Shown here one piece after another: positions 32,571 through 43,785 of a stretch of 64,000 nt of DNA (positions within the stretch are counted from its first letter, which is position 1; every line of letters starts with the position of its first letter). The translations under genes and the position numbers were made by a program. Source of the DNA: Micropterix aruncella. Taxonomy: Eukaryota; Arthropoda; Insecta; Lepidoptera; Micropterigidae. The notes beneath the pieces were generated by a model, which saw only the letters and a list, made by a program, of their open reading frames with translations, had not been told where the DNA came from and made no database searches. Location of the stretch: positions 13,124,303 through 13,188,302 of the forward strand of contig OX155960.1 in NCBI GenBank assembly GCA_944548615.1, given 5' to 3'.

Positions 32571-33010
32571 ATTGTGTAAAATTTCAAAAAGTCGAAAAAG
32601 TCAAAAAAGTTAAAAAAGGCAAAAAAGTCGAATAATGCAAAAAAAGTCAAAAAAAGTCGGTAAAGTCAATAAAATATAAAAAGTAAAAAAAGTGAAAAAA
32701 GTCGGATATGTATAAAAAGTCAAAAAAATCAAAAGGGTGTAAAACAACAAGAAAGTCGAGAAAGTCGAAAAATGGGAAAAATAACAAAAGTCAGAAAAGT
32801 ATAAAGAGGCGAAAAAGTCGAAAAAGTCGGGTAAGTCAAATAAATCAAAAACGTCAAAAAATGCGAAAAAAATCTAAAAAGTGAAAAAGTCGAAAAAGGC
32901 GGAAAAGTCAGAAAAGTAAAAAAATGGGAAAAAGTCGATAAAGTCGGAAAAGAAAAAAAAAAATGGAAAAGTAAAAAAGCTGAAAAAGTCGAAAAAGTCG
33001 GAAAAGTCTG
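32571..33010. repeat. (GTCGAAAAA)n minisatellite inside the Helitron
   Basis: About 440 bp of 8-11-bp units variously AAAAGTCGA, AAAAAGTCA or AAAAGTCGG. Reversed in the inverted copy at 34463-34680, so the repeat belongs to the element. The Phe/Ser/Thr-rich frame at 32729-33103 is an artefact. Confidence 0.92.
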
Positions 33011-33074
33011 AAACTTTTCCAGTTCAACTCCAACGTTTAACTGTAGCTGACGAACTAAACGCGTGCTTAAAATA

Positions 33075-33800
33075 ATGAAATTTGTGGCGACATGTGAAGA
33101 CACTCCGATTGACGACTAACATGCGAAAGTTTTTGCAACAAAATCGAAATGCAGATGTGTTTTCGAAGCAATTGTTGTACATTTGAATGTCGCAGTTGAC
33201 ATCTCGACCGGATTCATCACATTGTCCATCGATTTCTGTCAGTTGACCGAATCGAAGGAGGAACGCTGTTGGCGTGTTTTTCCGAACGAGGCGCAAAAGT
33301 TTAAATACCATAATTAGCTGACCGAACGAGCCAATTAGCGGTGAAAAACAAATATGTCGATGACTTCAATGCGACCATTAAGAATGTAATTCAGGGACAG
33401 TTGTTTGCCTTCAAATCGATAGATACAATTATCAATCAGGATGAGGTAGTCAACTATCTCACAGGATTTTTGAATTCGCTGGGATTGCCTGGCATTTGCA
33501 ATAGAAATTAGGCTCAGTCATCACCATGCTGCGTAATATCAATCAACCTCGACAATCAACATCAATCAACGGATTTGCCATTCAATTTTAAACGGCTGAA
33601 ATTCCCTGTGCGTCTAGCCTTCGCGATGACAAATCACGCGTGTTGAAAGTTTGCGGAATTAACTTGAAATTCCCGTATTTCGCGCATGGACAACTGTACG
33701 TTCCCTGTTCGCGAAGCAAACGGTCGGAAAGCCATCATTTTTGTTTATTTACGCGCCGGAAAATAAAAAGAAAAACATAGTTCACCAGAATGTTTTGTGT
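33075..33800 (+). pseudogene. Helitron PIF1-like helicase, C-terminal remnant
   Basis: Read across frameshifts: LWRHVKTLRLTTNMRKF (33082 on) with the Helitron LTTNMR motif, then DISTGFITL...FCQLTESKEE, NVIQGQLFAFKSIDTIINQD, EVVNYLTGFLNSLGLPG, LPFNFKRLKFPVRLAFAMTN and FAHGQLYVPCSR. The order is that of the C-terminal half of Helitron Rep/helicase proteins. At least four frame breaks or stops make it non-functional. The Walker A region is not found. Confidence 0.82.
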
Positions 33801-34030
33801 TTAATGTGAACTGCATTTATATTTCATCATGTAAATTAAATATATTAAATTTATTTTCATTACAAACGACTTTTATTTAATCACCAAACGAAACTCAAAC
33901 CGTACATGATTCGGCGATATTATAAATTTCAATTAATTGGATTTGGAAGGTTGATTAGGAATAATAAAAGCTTATGAAGATTTACATTAAAATCAATTTT
34001 AGGTGGTACGAAGTTCACCGGGTTATCTAG

Positions 34031-34241
34031 TTATATAATAAATATAACAAATATGACAAGAATTGAGCATGTATGTGTATGTTTGCTGGGAGAATCATAG
34101 ACACAGTGAGAGGGTGTGTGTGCATGTTTGAGTGTGTGAGTGTATGCGAGTGTGAGTATGCTGTTTCTATATGTATATGTACGTGTATGTGTATTTTTGT
34201 ATATGTCGAAGTGTATATTTTATATTATATTTTATATAATA
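34031..34241. other. Spacer between opposed Helitrons, T/G-rich
   Basis: Contains a degenerate (GT)n stretch (34065-34205). The 67-codon frame at 34140 is low complexity. Confidence 0.5.
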
Positions 34242-34969
34242 CTAGATGACCCGGTGAACTTCGTACCACCTAAAATTGATTTGTTTGTAACTCTTCATAA
34301 GCGTTTATTGATTCTAATCAACCTTCCAAATCCAATTCATTGAAATCTATAATATGGCCGAATCGTGTACGGTTTCAGTTTCGTTCGGTGATTAAATGAA
34401 AATCGTTTTATAATTAATTAAAATAAATTCAATGTATTTAATTTACATGATAAAATATTAAGGCTTTTTCGACTTTTCCGACTTTTTTGCATTTTTCGAC
34501 TTTCCTCACTTTTCGACTTTTTTTACTTTTTCGACTTTTTGGACTTTTCCGACTTTTCGACTTTTCCGACTTTTTCGACTTTTTCTACGATTTCGACTTT
34601 TTCAACTTTTTTGACTTTTTTGACTTTTTTGAATCTTGACTTTTTCGACTTTTTCGACGTTTCGACTTTTCGACTTTTTAAAATTTTTACACAATCGCAC
34701 GGAATGAATAACAGTTATGGATGGCGCAGCTGTCAAACAATAGGATCGCCGCGAACGCCATCTATTGGAAGGGGCTAATTTTCCAAAAAGACCAATTTCG
34801 ATTTTTTCGATTTTCAGTTGTTTCTTTTAATTTTTCCTAAATATTTTTTTTGTAAACCACCCCTGAATCAAGGCAAACAAAACAAAAGAATAATCATTCA
34901 AATCGGTCGAGTCATTTTCGAGATCTTGCGAGACTAACGCACGGCGATTCATTTTTATATATAAGAAGA
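34242..34969 (-). mobile_element. Helitron family A, non-autonomous copy
   Basis: 728 bp in reverse orientation: the + strand starts CTAGATGACCCGGTGAACTTCG and ends TTTTTATATATAAGAAGA, with A before and T after, so both junctions fit A|T insertion. Ends and minisatellite match 32361-34030 but there is no helicase. The two copies are tail to tail. Confidence 0.83.
34463..34680. repeat. (CGACTTTTT)n minisatellite inside the second Helitron
   Basis: Reverse-complement counterpart of 32571-33010, about half its length. Confidence 0.9.
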
Positions 34970-35369
34970 TATAAGAAGATAGATAGAACAAAACATTATG
35001 GAAAAAAGACCGTAGGTGGTACACATGAAACTGCTGAAAGGATACGCGAAAAAAAGTGTAAAGGACAGGAAGCGAAAAAATCAGGTCATGGAAGGAATTA
35101 AAAGTAGGTACCACTTGTATAACATGCCTTGATCACAACCCGGTATGACGGCGACGTTTAGCCCCTCATATTTGTTCTTCGGAGGAGAAGTCTTAATCGA
35201 TGGACGATTCCATGCTTACGGTGAAAACGGATTACGTATAGCGTGGGTGGTACGGTATAGCTACGACCATATTTCATATCAAAGAAAGCGTATTTTTTCT
35301 CAAGAAAATTAGCCCCTAGATCTTTGTAATGCAAAGTTGCAGGTAATAAACAAAATGTTAACAAAAATA
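34970..35369. other. Unassigned sequence
   Basis: No gene recognised. Confidence 0.3.
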
Positions 35370-35925
35370 ACCGAGTTATTTTTTTTATAAGTGCAGTAGT
35401 CATGTCATGGTGAAACGTAGAACAGGCTATCATAATTAAATGCGTATACAAAATTTCGTGTCTGTGCTGTTGACCGTTGAGGAGTTCCCTCTTTGGAAGC
35501 CAACCCTAGTTGCCGCAGTCCTGTCTTGATGAAACTTAGATCGGGCTGTCATAATTGAATTCATATACAAAATTTCGTGAGTGTGCTGTTGACCGCTGAG
35601 GAGTCCCCTCGTCGGGAGCTAATCCTAGGTATAGAATCAGGGCATGCTTGCTATATAAAATGCATTGTCTTCGGAGCTGAACCAACATGTAAGTTTTCAA
35701 CTTCATATGTTAATATTTGAGGAGTTCCTTCAATTCCTCATGGATCACATCATCAGAACAAAATTTTGATAAAGTTGTGACGAATCTGGAAGTACATCCT
35801 TTCAAATAAAAAGAATTTTCCAAAGCAATTCATAAATGACGGATTTCTGAGGTAACAAACATTTAAAGAAAAATACGATCGAATTTATAACCTCCTCCTT
35901 TTTTTTAAGTCGGTTAAAAATAAAT
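35370..35925 (+). repeat. LINE-tail-like repeat with about 120-bp tandem units
   Basis: Two units starting GCAGT...TGTC.TG.TGAAAC (about 35390 and 35513) share ATACAAAATTTCGTG, TGTGCTGTTGACCG.TGAGGAGT and the C-rich end; a decayed third follows. The block ends AACCTCCTCC-T(n)-AAGTCGGTTAAAAA, a tail I know from lepidopteran RTE-type elements. Confidence 0.5.
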
Positions 35926-36377
35926 CGGCTGTGGTCTACGATCTATAGGGCCTGACAGGAAAACGAAAAGAGCTTTATCATTTGAAGGGCATGTTCACAG
36001 CAGACTAAGATGTTAAAATTTCAAATCCACACCATAGCAAAGAAGAGGAAGAAATCAAGAATCACACTCATGAAAGCAAAAATGAGAAATATTGTAGAAC
36101 GGACAAACACGGTTATCATAGCATATTGCAAAGGATAAATAGGTCAAAATTTATCAAAAGAAATACAAACAAAATCAAATAATTTAAAATGTGTGCATAA
36201 GGTAAACTTATTAATATAAATCCACAACATGACAACTCTGAAGTTGTGGTAGAAAATTCCCACGCCGACACAACTTCTAACCTCTGCCTTATAGCCGTCT
36301 GTAAATATGATGTCCAAGCCAGGGGACCGGGCGAAATAAGGTCAGAAAATACTACATTGTTTAGGGTGGGGACTGCC
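35926..36377. other. Unassigned sequence
   Basis: The minus frame 36116-36397 (93 codons) is not recognised; it may run out of the Helitron remnant to its right. Confidence 0.3.
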
Positions 36378-37354
36378 CTACTGGTTTTTTTTATCAAAAC
36401 TGTTTGAAGGATGATGTACGAAGTAATAAGGCTGTCGGAGAAGGGAAGGTGAAAGTCTTGCTACTGATCTCTCCGCACCGTAATCGATTTCCGGATCGTA
36501 ATGGAATGCCGCTTGTTCCAGGTTGACAGGAACACTGCGACGGCGCAATCGGTCATGTTGATTATGTCGTGATTGCTGGCGTTGTGTATGTTGTCGCTCG
36601 TATTCGCTTATCTCATGTATTCGCTTGTCGATCATTTTCAGTCGCTCTCACACATAATTCGGACAATGCCAATACGACTATTTTCATTATCCGTCGCTCG
36701 CTGGTCATCAGTGCGGCTTGCACGTGAAGTAGATCGCCGCGCATTTGACTGACTTCGACGACCTATGTTACCTATTCTCCTCGGCATTATAATGAACACT
36801 GTAAAAAGACACGGAATTGTTTTCAGTCACTCAAATCTGTCGAACATTCCTTGAGAACTTAACAATATTGCAATCCTCAGACTAAGGCCAAATTTGTAGT
36901 TATGTATGTATAAGCCTGCAAAGTCTATTTACCTTTATAATAATGGCTGATCAAAGTGATTTTTTGCAAAATCCAATTAAATTCGCTCGAAACAAATCTA
37001 TTCTCCAATCGCACTACCTTTTTTAAACGAAAAAACGACGTTAAATGTAATAACAATTTCACACAGTCGCGCGGAATGAATTATGAATGGCGTAGCTGTC
37101 AACAATAGAATCTATTGTTAGAAAATATAGAGAGCGCCATCTATCGAGAGAAATACGAAGTGGCCATCCCTAGAAGGGCCAATTTCGATTTTTTCGTTTT
37201 TTTAGCTGTTCCTTTGAGTTTTTCCTAAATATTTTTTTTGTAAACCACCCCTGAATCAAGCCAAACAAAATAAAAGAAAAATAATTCAAATCGGTTGAGT
37301 GATTTCCGAGATCCTGCGAGACTAACGCACGGCGATTCATTTTTATATATAAGA
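36378..37354 (-). mobile_element. Helitron family A, 5' end with N-terminal protein remnant
   Basis: The reversed 5' terminus TCTTATATATAAAAATGAATC ends at 37354 and is preceded by A on its own strand. About 560 bp in, a frame starts MPRRIGNIGRRSQSNARRS (36789 leftwards), then after a frame break ERQHTQRQQSRHNQHDRLRR and NLEQAAFHYDPEIDY (36378-36635). MPRR.. followed by Arg-rich repeats and a FHYDP.IDY segment is the N-terminus of insect Helitron proteins. The rest is missing. Confidence 0.75.
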
Positions 37355-37374
37355 TTATATTAATGCACCACATT

Positions 37375-37650
37375 ATTATTTTTTATCCCAACGACCACGA
37401 GTACAAACTAAATAAATACCAGTTCTCGCAAATGCCGTCACCTGGAACTGATTCACTGTCTACCTTCACGCGATGGAAGTCGACGCTCGTGGCCTGCCAG
37501 CCAAATCTCTCTTTCACTTCTTTAAAATCTTGGTCTCTCCAGGAAAATTATAAACTGCTTCCAAGAAAAAAATATCTAAAACCGCGATCTCCGCATCTCA
37601 AATTCTATATGGCTTCGAAGGGGGAGTGAATGGCTTCGAAGGGAAAGTGA
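37375..37650 (+). repeat. Second copy of the 12740-13010 repeat
   Basis: Aligns in order with 12745-13000. The end GGCTTCGAAGGGGGAGTGAAT is tandemly doubled here. Confidence 0.55.
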
Positions 37651-38440
37651 ATGAGTACATACTGTGGAATACGTCATTTTACATTTGCTAGAAGTTATTC
37701 ACAACTTCATTACGTGTACATATACTTTTTATATAATGTGTAAATGCAAGGCAACTTCGGATCAATCATAAAAATCAAAATCGAACCGACTCAAATAACA
37801 AAAAAATATACACATTTTTTTGTTTCAAATAATCTATCAATATGTTAAAAAAAAGTGAATAATTTTTTTTAATAATCAGTTTTTTAATACTCAATACGTT
37901 TTACACTAAAATCAACACTAAAGTAACAAAATACAGGACAAAATAGATTTGATAATTGGTAAATTATCTTTTAAAAATTAATCGGCCTTGTCAAATTCAT
38001 CAAAATTATAGAGAGCATGCATGGTTAGGTTTCTTTTTATGCATTTCTTAAATGTAACCTGTTGAAGTATTTTAATTTCTGCTGGCAACGAGTTGAACAA
38101 TTTAAACCCCATATAAAAATGATATTTGGTATAAAGAAAGCCACATTTTGGAAATTACTACATTATTTTTATTGCGAGTGTTATGATTATGCAGACTCGA
38201 CTGCTTTCACTCGTTTTTCAAATTTGCTTTCGCATAAATTAAGCACTGATATTTAAATTCAGATTAAAAGATTAATATTTTTTATTTTTAAGTTGGAAGA
38301 AGAGTGATCGTCTCTTTTAAACCCAAATGTCTTCCTGCGAGCTTGCTTTTGCAGAATAAAAATAAGATGGAAATCTGGTGTTATAATACCCCATGTTAAG
38401 ATACCATTGGCCATCTAGATACGTAAAAGGTTATACTTCT
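37651..38440. other. AT-rich unassigned DNA
   Basis: No gene recognised. Confidence 0.3.
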
Positions 38441-38451
38441 ATCTCCAAGCT

Positions 38452-38742
38452 TCAAATATTACGATCGTATAAACCCACTAGATAAAATGATACACCCTTT
38501 AATCGCTTTGCTGTGTTCGTAGCGCCTTTAATATTTAAATTGAAATAAACAAACAAATCTAAGACGATCGAGGAACGGAAAGAAAACGCAAATCCTTCAA
38601 AAGTCATTTCTATCTCCTCTCCGTTCAGGAAATTCGCTACCTTTACAACTCGCTCCGGGCTTGTGTATCGCGTCTCATAAATAGAGAGGCTAACCCTCAA
38701 ACGCTCCCTGGGGTGTCGTATCGCCTCGGTGCGATGTCTCAA
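38452..38742 (-). other. Unidentified 96-codon open frame
   Basis: A frame of normal amino-acid composition (RERLRVSLSIYETRYTSPER, VVKVANFLNGEEIEMTFEGF) in an area with balanced base composition. I do not recognise a family. No splice or promoter signal was found. It may be chance or part of an unknown repeat. Confidence 0.2.
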
Positions 38743-38799
38743 AAATGTTTTACTTAGCTTAATTACCCCGTTGTTAGGAAGGGTTGCTTGCGCGGGATA

Positions 38800-39671
38800 T
38801 CAATATAATAATAAAAATAAAACGCTTTATTCGCACGAAAAGGCGAGCTTATTACCTGCGGGCAATATTTTAGAGATAACCTATGTATACTATTGTAACA
38901 ACATTATTTGCCAGTAGATGCTTCATAACTTAACCTATATATAGAGAAAAATACAAAAAAAAAACAAAATAAATATATATATATATATTTAACTCTCTGT
39001 GTGGGCACAGAATGTGTCACAAAAATAATCTAACACATATAAGGACGCTAAGGTTTAAAAATGAGGAGAATTGGAAGGAAAGGAAATTTATGTGGAATAT
39101 TTTAAACGATCTTTTAGTCTGTTTTTAATACTTGTTATGCTTGGCGCGTTTCTCACATATTTCGGCAAAGCATTCCAAAGACGAGCTTCATTCACGGTGA
39201 AAGAGAATGAGAAGAAGTCAGTGCTATGACTAGGGATATAGAGTAGCAGGTTATCTTTTGATATCGGCGGGCGTCCATGAGCCGATAGTGCAGTAAATCT
39301 GCCAGTAAGATAATTGGGAGCGAAGCCATCCAAGATCTTGAAAAGCATACAAAGAACTCTCATGTCTCTTTTCTCCAAGGTCGACAGCAGTGAAGCTTCT
39401 CTTTGTACTCCGTGATATGGTCGAATTTTCTGGGTCATGGACGAATGCAGACATTTTGGAGACGCTCAACTTTGGTGGATAACTCCTCTGTGAGGTCGAG
39501 AAATGCGACATCTCTGTAATTCAGAAGGGGGAGGAGAGCAGACTGACAAAGTGTAATCTTGCTCTCCGGGATGATATTTTTCAGCCTATTCAACGAATGA
39601 AATCAGCCAAAGAGTTTGCGTCGCATTTCTCGAATATGTGGCCGCCATGAGAGGTTGTCGTCCATATGGAC
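38800..39671 (-). mobile_element. LINE ORF2 C-terminal half and tail, decayed
   Basis: From right to left: DDNLSWRPHIREMRRKLF (39600-39660), KITLCQSALLPLLNYRDV-type sequence, then after frameshifts LEKRDMRVLCMLFKILDGFA and FSFTVNEARLWNALPKYVRN (39088-39438), the C-terminal motifs of Jockey/CR1-type LINEs. The tail at 38800-38940 (TAATAATAAAAATAAAACG reversed) is shared with the insertion at 2446-2800. Its right edge is the palindrome at 39640-39690. Confidence 0.75.
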
Positions 39672-39690
39672 ACAACCTCTCATGGCGGCC
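39640..39690. repeat. 51-bp near-perfect palindrome at a LINE breakpoint
   Basis: GGCCGCCATGAGAGGTTGT (39640-39658) is exactly reverse-complemented at 39672-39690. The centre GTCCATATGGAC is itself palindromic. Only one base (39659) is unpaired. The left arm is LINE coding sequence; the right arm is its inverted copy at the junction with M2. Confidence 0.95.
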
Positions 39691-40009
39691 ATGGTGTGTG
39701 TGTGGGTGTGTGTGTGTGTATGTGTGCGCGTGTGTATTCCTCCACGATAGCGCCCAAACGCTTTATCAGATTGAGCTGAAGTTTGCCATGCAGTTGTCAG
39801 TCGTCATGGCAAGAGTTGAAATGATTGTCGTTGAAATCGGTCCACCAGGGGCGCGCTAATCAAACTTCATTTATATTGAAATATTGGACTTCAAAACACA
39901 GATGAGATGCATCTTTGGGCCGAATCCATATTGTGAAATTTTGGTGGAAATAACACTTATAGAAGCGACAAAAAAAGAAACCGCCGTATTTAAGAAAATA
40001 CTACAACAT

Positions 40010-40372
40010 ATTTTTTTCTGATTTGAATTTATTTGCTGTCATTTTAATTTTCCACTTCTAACTTTAATTTAATTATTTAATTTAAGTATTTAGTCATTTT
40101 TAATATTGTTTTTGCAATTCCATTATTTTGTGCATACATGGAATATATGTCATTTTTATAAACACGGTATTTGTGCAAGCACGTCCAAAAATAAATGTTT
40201 ACCTTAGAACAGGTCCCGGCCTAGTTAGGTGACTTTGCCACTAGACTATGCAATGTATTCTTTTTTCTGCTTTTGATTCAATTTTGAAAGTATTTCTATG
40301 CATAATTCCTACGCTGAAATTGTTTACTGTTATTTTTAATATTTGCATTACTTATATAAATAAATAATAATA
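40010..40372 (+). mobile_element. LINE 3'-UTR fragment nested in M2
   Basis: T-rich 3' UTR with the conserved bulged hairpin at 40201-40230 and a TATAAATAAATAATAATAA tail near 40352-40370. Confidence 0.6.
40201..40230 (+). promoter_or_regulatory. Conserved LINE 3'-UTR hairpin
   Basis: ACCT-[TAG]-AAC, 13-nt loop, GTT-AGGT: the basal pair is A-T here, G-C or G-T in the others. Confidence 0.6.
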
Positions 40373-40609
40373 ATTGCAAAATAGCCATCGTAATACTACG
40401 GAAATACTACAAATACACAACCATTATGATACATTTGCGATCATAACTACTTGACACAATCACTATCGGTGGAGGGGGTGTATCGGCTGGAGGGTGGGGG
40501 TAGCGAGGGAAAGAGGGGGGGGGGGGGGAAGTTGGCGAGGGAAAGAGGGAAATTTGACGGGGGTAGGTTTGGCGTTTTGGGGAGGGGTTCTCTGCTTACC
40601 GGGAAAGTC

Positions 40610-41246
40610 TTGGGGTGACTCAACCCATTTTTTGTAATTATTATCAAAGGAGCAATTTGATGGTTGCGAATAATCTCAACCAATGCAACTGCAGTTGATA
40701 TAATATAATGATATGGTCAATATGGCAACAAAACTGGCACTGAAAGTTACCCTACGATAATTTCCATCAGGTAAGCGTAGGGCTTAACTGCGTTTTCTTC
40801 GAAGCTGTATTTAAAAAAATGGTTAAATAAATAAAAGAAACGATTTATTAGCTTATAAATTGACAATAAAAAATGTTTCCTAAAAAAAAATCATTTGAAA
40901 ATCTGGTGCTGCGGAAAGACCTTTTTACCATCGATGTTTACCAATTTGTGAGTTCATAAAAATTGCCTCATCACACCGGCCACGATAGTGCTACAAAGAA
41001 GTTTGCACTTACCAGATTCTGCCAGCGTCTTCTTCTTCTTCTGGTGCACCAGAAATGCTGAGAATGGCGAATTGTTTCTGTGGCGATATATCACAAATTC
41101 ACTGCCTTTGGCAAACGTCGTGAGCGAGATTAATTAGACACAAAAATGCGTGCGTGCGGGGAAATATAACTTTCACTACTGAAATTACCCGCATTATTTT
41201 TCAGCGAGCGTGAAGAAACCGGTTTGTGCGTTCCTCTTAAACGGCA
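40610..41246. other. Unassigned sequence
   Basis: No gene recognised. A 16-bp palindrome TTCTGGTGCACCAGAA lies near 41039. Confidence 0.3.
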
Positions 41247-41389
41247 CTACCCGGCTGGTATCATACGACAAAATATGAACCAATAACGGCGTAAACATCT
41301 TCCCCCAGCTTGGACATCTATAGATGTCCTAATCTAACCTACCCGGCTGGTATCATACGACAAAATATGAACCAATAACGGCGTAAACA
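41247..41389. repeat. Perfect 51-bp direct repeat around a palindromic spacer
   Basis: 41247-41297 and 41339-41389 are identical (CTACCCGGCTGGTATCATAC...GGCGTAAACA). The 41-bp spacer contains the perfect 18-bp palindrome GGACATCTATAGATGTCC (41312-41329). Confidence 0.93.
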
Positions 41390-42149
41390 AAATCATTACA
41401 GTAATTTTGTCTCTTTTTACCTACACGACTACCCAACAAAACAGGAGTGTAATGTGTTCAGGGTTCATCTATGTATGTTTCCGTTTCTTTATTCCACCAT
41501 AACTTCTAAACGCTTTAATTGATTTAGAAATATGTGGTAATGTTAAAATCGTTATGTCATGCCAAATGTCATAGGGTACAATAACTGTCCAAATATCAAG
41601 TAGGGAGTTGTCTAAATGTCCAAATGTCAATAAATTAACATAAATATATCTTGTTTAGTGTCAAATTAAAAGTCTTATTGAGTATATTCAGGAAATATAT
41701 ATGTAGGTATCTATATTGATAAATACATAAATCACACATTTTTATTTTAAAAACCCCTAATAAAAATAATTATAAATATAATAGTTCACTTCTGTAGCGA
41801 TAGTCGTGATTTTTATTCTTTTTATATATTTACTTCCTATCGATATTTTTCAGCTTATTTTTCTCATACGTATAAAATATTATTAAATAAAACTTTAAGG
41901 TCATGAAACTTACGACCCTTATCTAGCTTTTCATAAAATACAAGAGAAGTATATTCGTTACTTTGATTATGCGATATGATATTATATTGGTACTCGTCCT
42001 TAACGAGTCCAATAAAAAAGAAAATACTAAATTCTAAGCTAAGTTAATCTGATAATACATTTTTCGCTGCACAAAACGAAATCCCAAAAATTACACACAA
42101 CTCTAGCAAATCTTGATTTATCAGAGGAACTACTCAAAAAACTTGAACA
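41390..42149. other. AT-rich unassigned DNA
   Basis: No gene recognised. Confidence 0.3.
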
Positions 42150-42420
42150 TTTGCAAAATGTACGCATATGATTCATCCTCGGCTTCGTAAGTATGATTGG
42201 ATGCAAGAATCTGGAACGATCTCCCAGCAAATATACGAAACTCGCCTTCTTTGGAATCATTTAACAATCACCTCTAAAAGTACCTCTTTTTTAAAAAGTG
42301 TTCAGTTCTTTCTTTTCTTTCTCCTTCCTCTCCCAATGTCCTCTCCTAAGACATTCTTAGTTTTAAATATAGTAGTTTGTATTTTATGAAGACAAATTTA
42401 TTTTTTTATTAATCTTTATT
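42150..42420 (+). mobile_element. LINE ORF2 C-terminal fragment
   Basis: The plus strand reads RIWNDLPANIRNSPSLESFNN, the standard C-terminal motif, followed by a T-rich 3' UTR. The minus-strand frame 42039-42260 is its antisense. Same family as 10670-10760. Confidence 0.65.
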
Positions 42421-42608
42421 TCCACAACGCGCCCATGTAACCTTCACTGTGATTATGTTAGTTGAAAGATATTTCCATTTAGCAACAAGCTGCCTTTTTG
42501 TATTTTAGTTTTCAAGTGCATATAAAGACATTATTATTATTTTAATTAAATTACGTTTACAGTTACATTCATTTAATATTATGTTTTTTAATCGTGATTT
42601 ATTAAGTA
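42421..42608. other. AT-rich sequence, possibly the LINE 3' UTR
   Basis: No separate feature recognised. Confidence 0.3.
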
Positions 42609-43156
42609 CCAGCTGACCCAGCGAACTTCGTATCGTCTAACGGTCAATGAATGTCTTGTTACAGATTAGCTGAACTTAATTTATGATTTTAAGGAAGTAA
42701 TACAATGAATACAAAATAAATATTTAGTTCACTACTTTATTGAGATAATAACCCAAAACGAAATATAAAAGTACAAAAATAAGTATATCAATCGCGTGTC
42801 AGCAAGACATGATTGAATTAAACTGTGTAATAATTGTGGTCCGAATATTGTGGATATATCTTGACGATTCTAAACCTTTATTTAAATACTTTCTTTAATT
42901 TGAGGCGAGAGTTCTTTAATTTGAGGCGACAGAATGAAAATTAAATGTTTAACAGTTATAAAACATATGAACATTTTGCATGGGAAAATGTTTTTTCTTT
43001 TATTTTATTTTTTCGTTAATTTTCCAAAGTTTTTAATAGGTATTCTGCTTTTAGGGACGGAGAAAAATACAACAAATTAAAAACCATAAAATTCGGTCCA
43101 GCCGTTCTCGAGTTATAAGTGTTCGAACAAAGCCGACTTTGTTTTATATATATAGA
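42609..43156 (-). mobile_element. Helitron family C, non-autonomous
   Basis: Reversed, it starts TCTATATATATAAAACAAAG at 43156 and ends CGCTGGGTCAGCTGG at 42609, followed by T: TC...CTRR ends. 548 bp, no coding. Its 5' end directly meets the 3' end of a family B copy. Confidence 0.7.
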
Positions 43157-43785
43157 CTAGCTGACCCGTGCCCACTTCGTTGGGCGGTAAAACTTTTTAC
43201 TTGTGATGAAATTATGATTGTGGTTCGGTTAGTACTGAGTGCTATGATTTATTTCCTGACTGCCAAAATAAGGGTTATATTTTTACTGCATATGTATGTT
43301 TGTATTTGCATGCCAATTTGACTATATTACCGTTATTTGTGAGTGTCTTCTTGTGAGTGCATTATTTGTGAGTGTCTTATCTCTTTAACCATTTATGCAG
43401 TAAAAGGGAAAAGTCTTTTGTTTTAAACACTTGTAATATAAAAAACTACTTTTTGTGACTTAAATATAAAATGTAGAGATATGCTGTCGCTGACTTTTTT
43501 GTTGGCATTACTAAGCTCTACAACTTTTCTCTAGAACTCAATCATTTATCTCTCATCGTTAAAGCAGCGTTCGTAACAAACGTTTTCATTCGACTGTTTT
43601 TTCTCCGACTTACTTTGCAAATCCAACTACCACGAAAAAGTCTTTTCATTTTTCGGATTAATATATAGCACTATGACACCTGCAAAAAACGTGGCTTTCT
43701 ATTGGTAAAAGAATTTTCAAAATCGATTCAGTAGATCCAGAAATTACTTCCTACAACATCACAAACTTTATAATATTAGTATAGA
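43157..43785 (-). mobile_element. Helitron family B, copy 1 (non-autonomous)
   Basis: The + strand starts CTAGCTGACCCGTGCCCACTTCGTTGGGC and ends TAATATTAGTATAGA before T. Reversed, the 3' end has the hairpin GCCCA-ACGAAG-TGGGC about 10 nt before CTAG, typical of Helitrons. 629 bp. The same family lies at 48480-49212. Confidence 0.83.

Larger units (their letters stand above)
32361..34030 (+). mobile_element. Helitron family A, degenerate semi-autonomous copy
   Basis: Begins TCTTCTTATATATAAAAATG after an A and ends CACCGGGTTATCTAG before a T: the TC...CTRR ends and A|T insertion site of Helitrons. Just before the end, GGT-CGAAGTTC-ACC can form a weak hairpin. The interior holds a minisatellite (32571-33010) and a decayed helicase C-terminal region (33075-33800). 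The Rep domain is missing. A shorter copy lies inverted at 34242-34969. Confidence 0.83.
39695..40609. mobile_element. M2 inverted-repeat element, copy 2, with nested LINE tail
   Basis: Contains the (GT)n, CTCCACGATAGCGCCCAAACG, GATTGAGCTGAAGTTTG, CGGAAATACTACAAATAC and G-run blocks and the right end ACCGGGAAAGT of M2. The left terminal repeat is lost at the palindrome. About 360 bp longer than copy 1 because a LINE 3' UTR (about 40010-40372) is inserted between the two TACTACAA blocks. Confidence 0.7.

Noticed and set aside
32729..33103. Phe/Ser/Thr-rich frame
   Set aside because: Translation of the GTCGAAAAA minisatellite inside the Helitron; the mirrored frame at 34539-34778 has the same cause.
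38452..38742. A host gene exon of 96 codons
   Set aside because: No recognised domain, no clear splice sites or promoter; listed only as an unidentified open frame.
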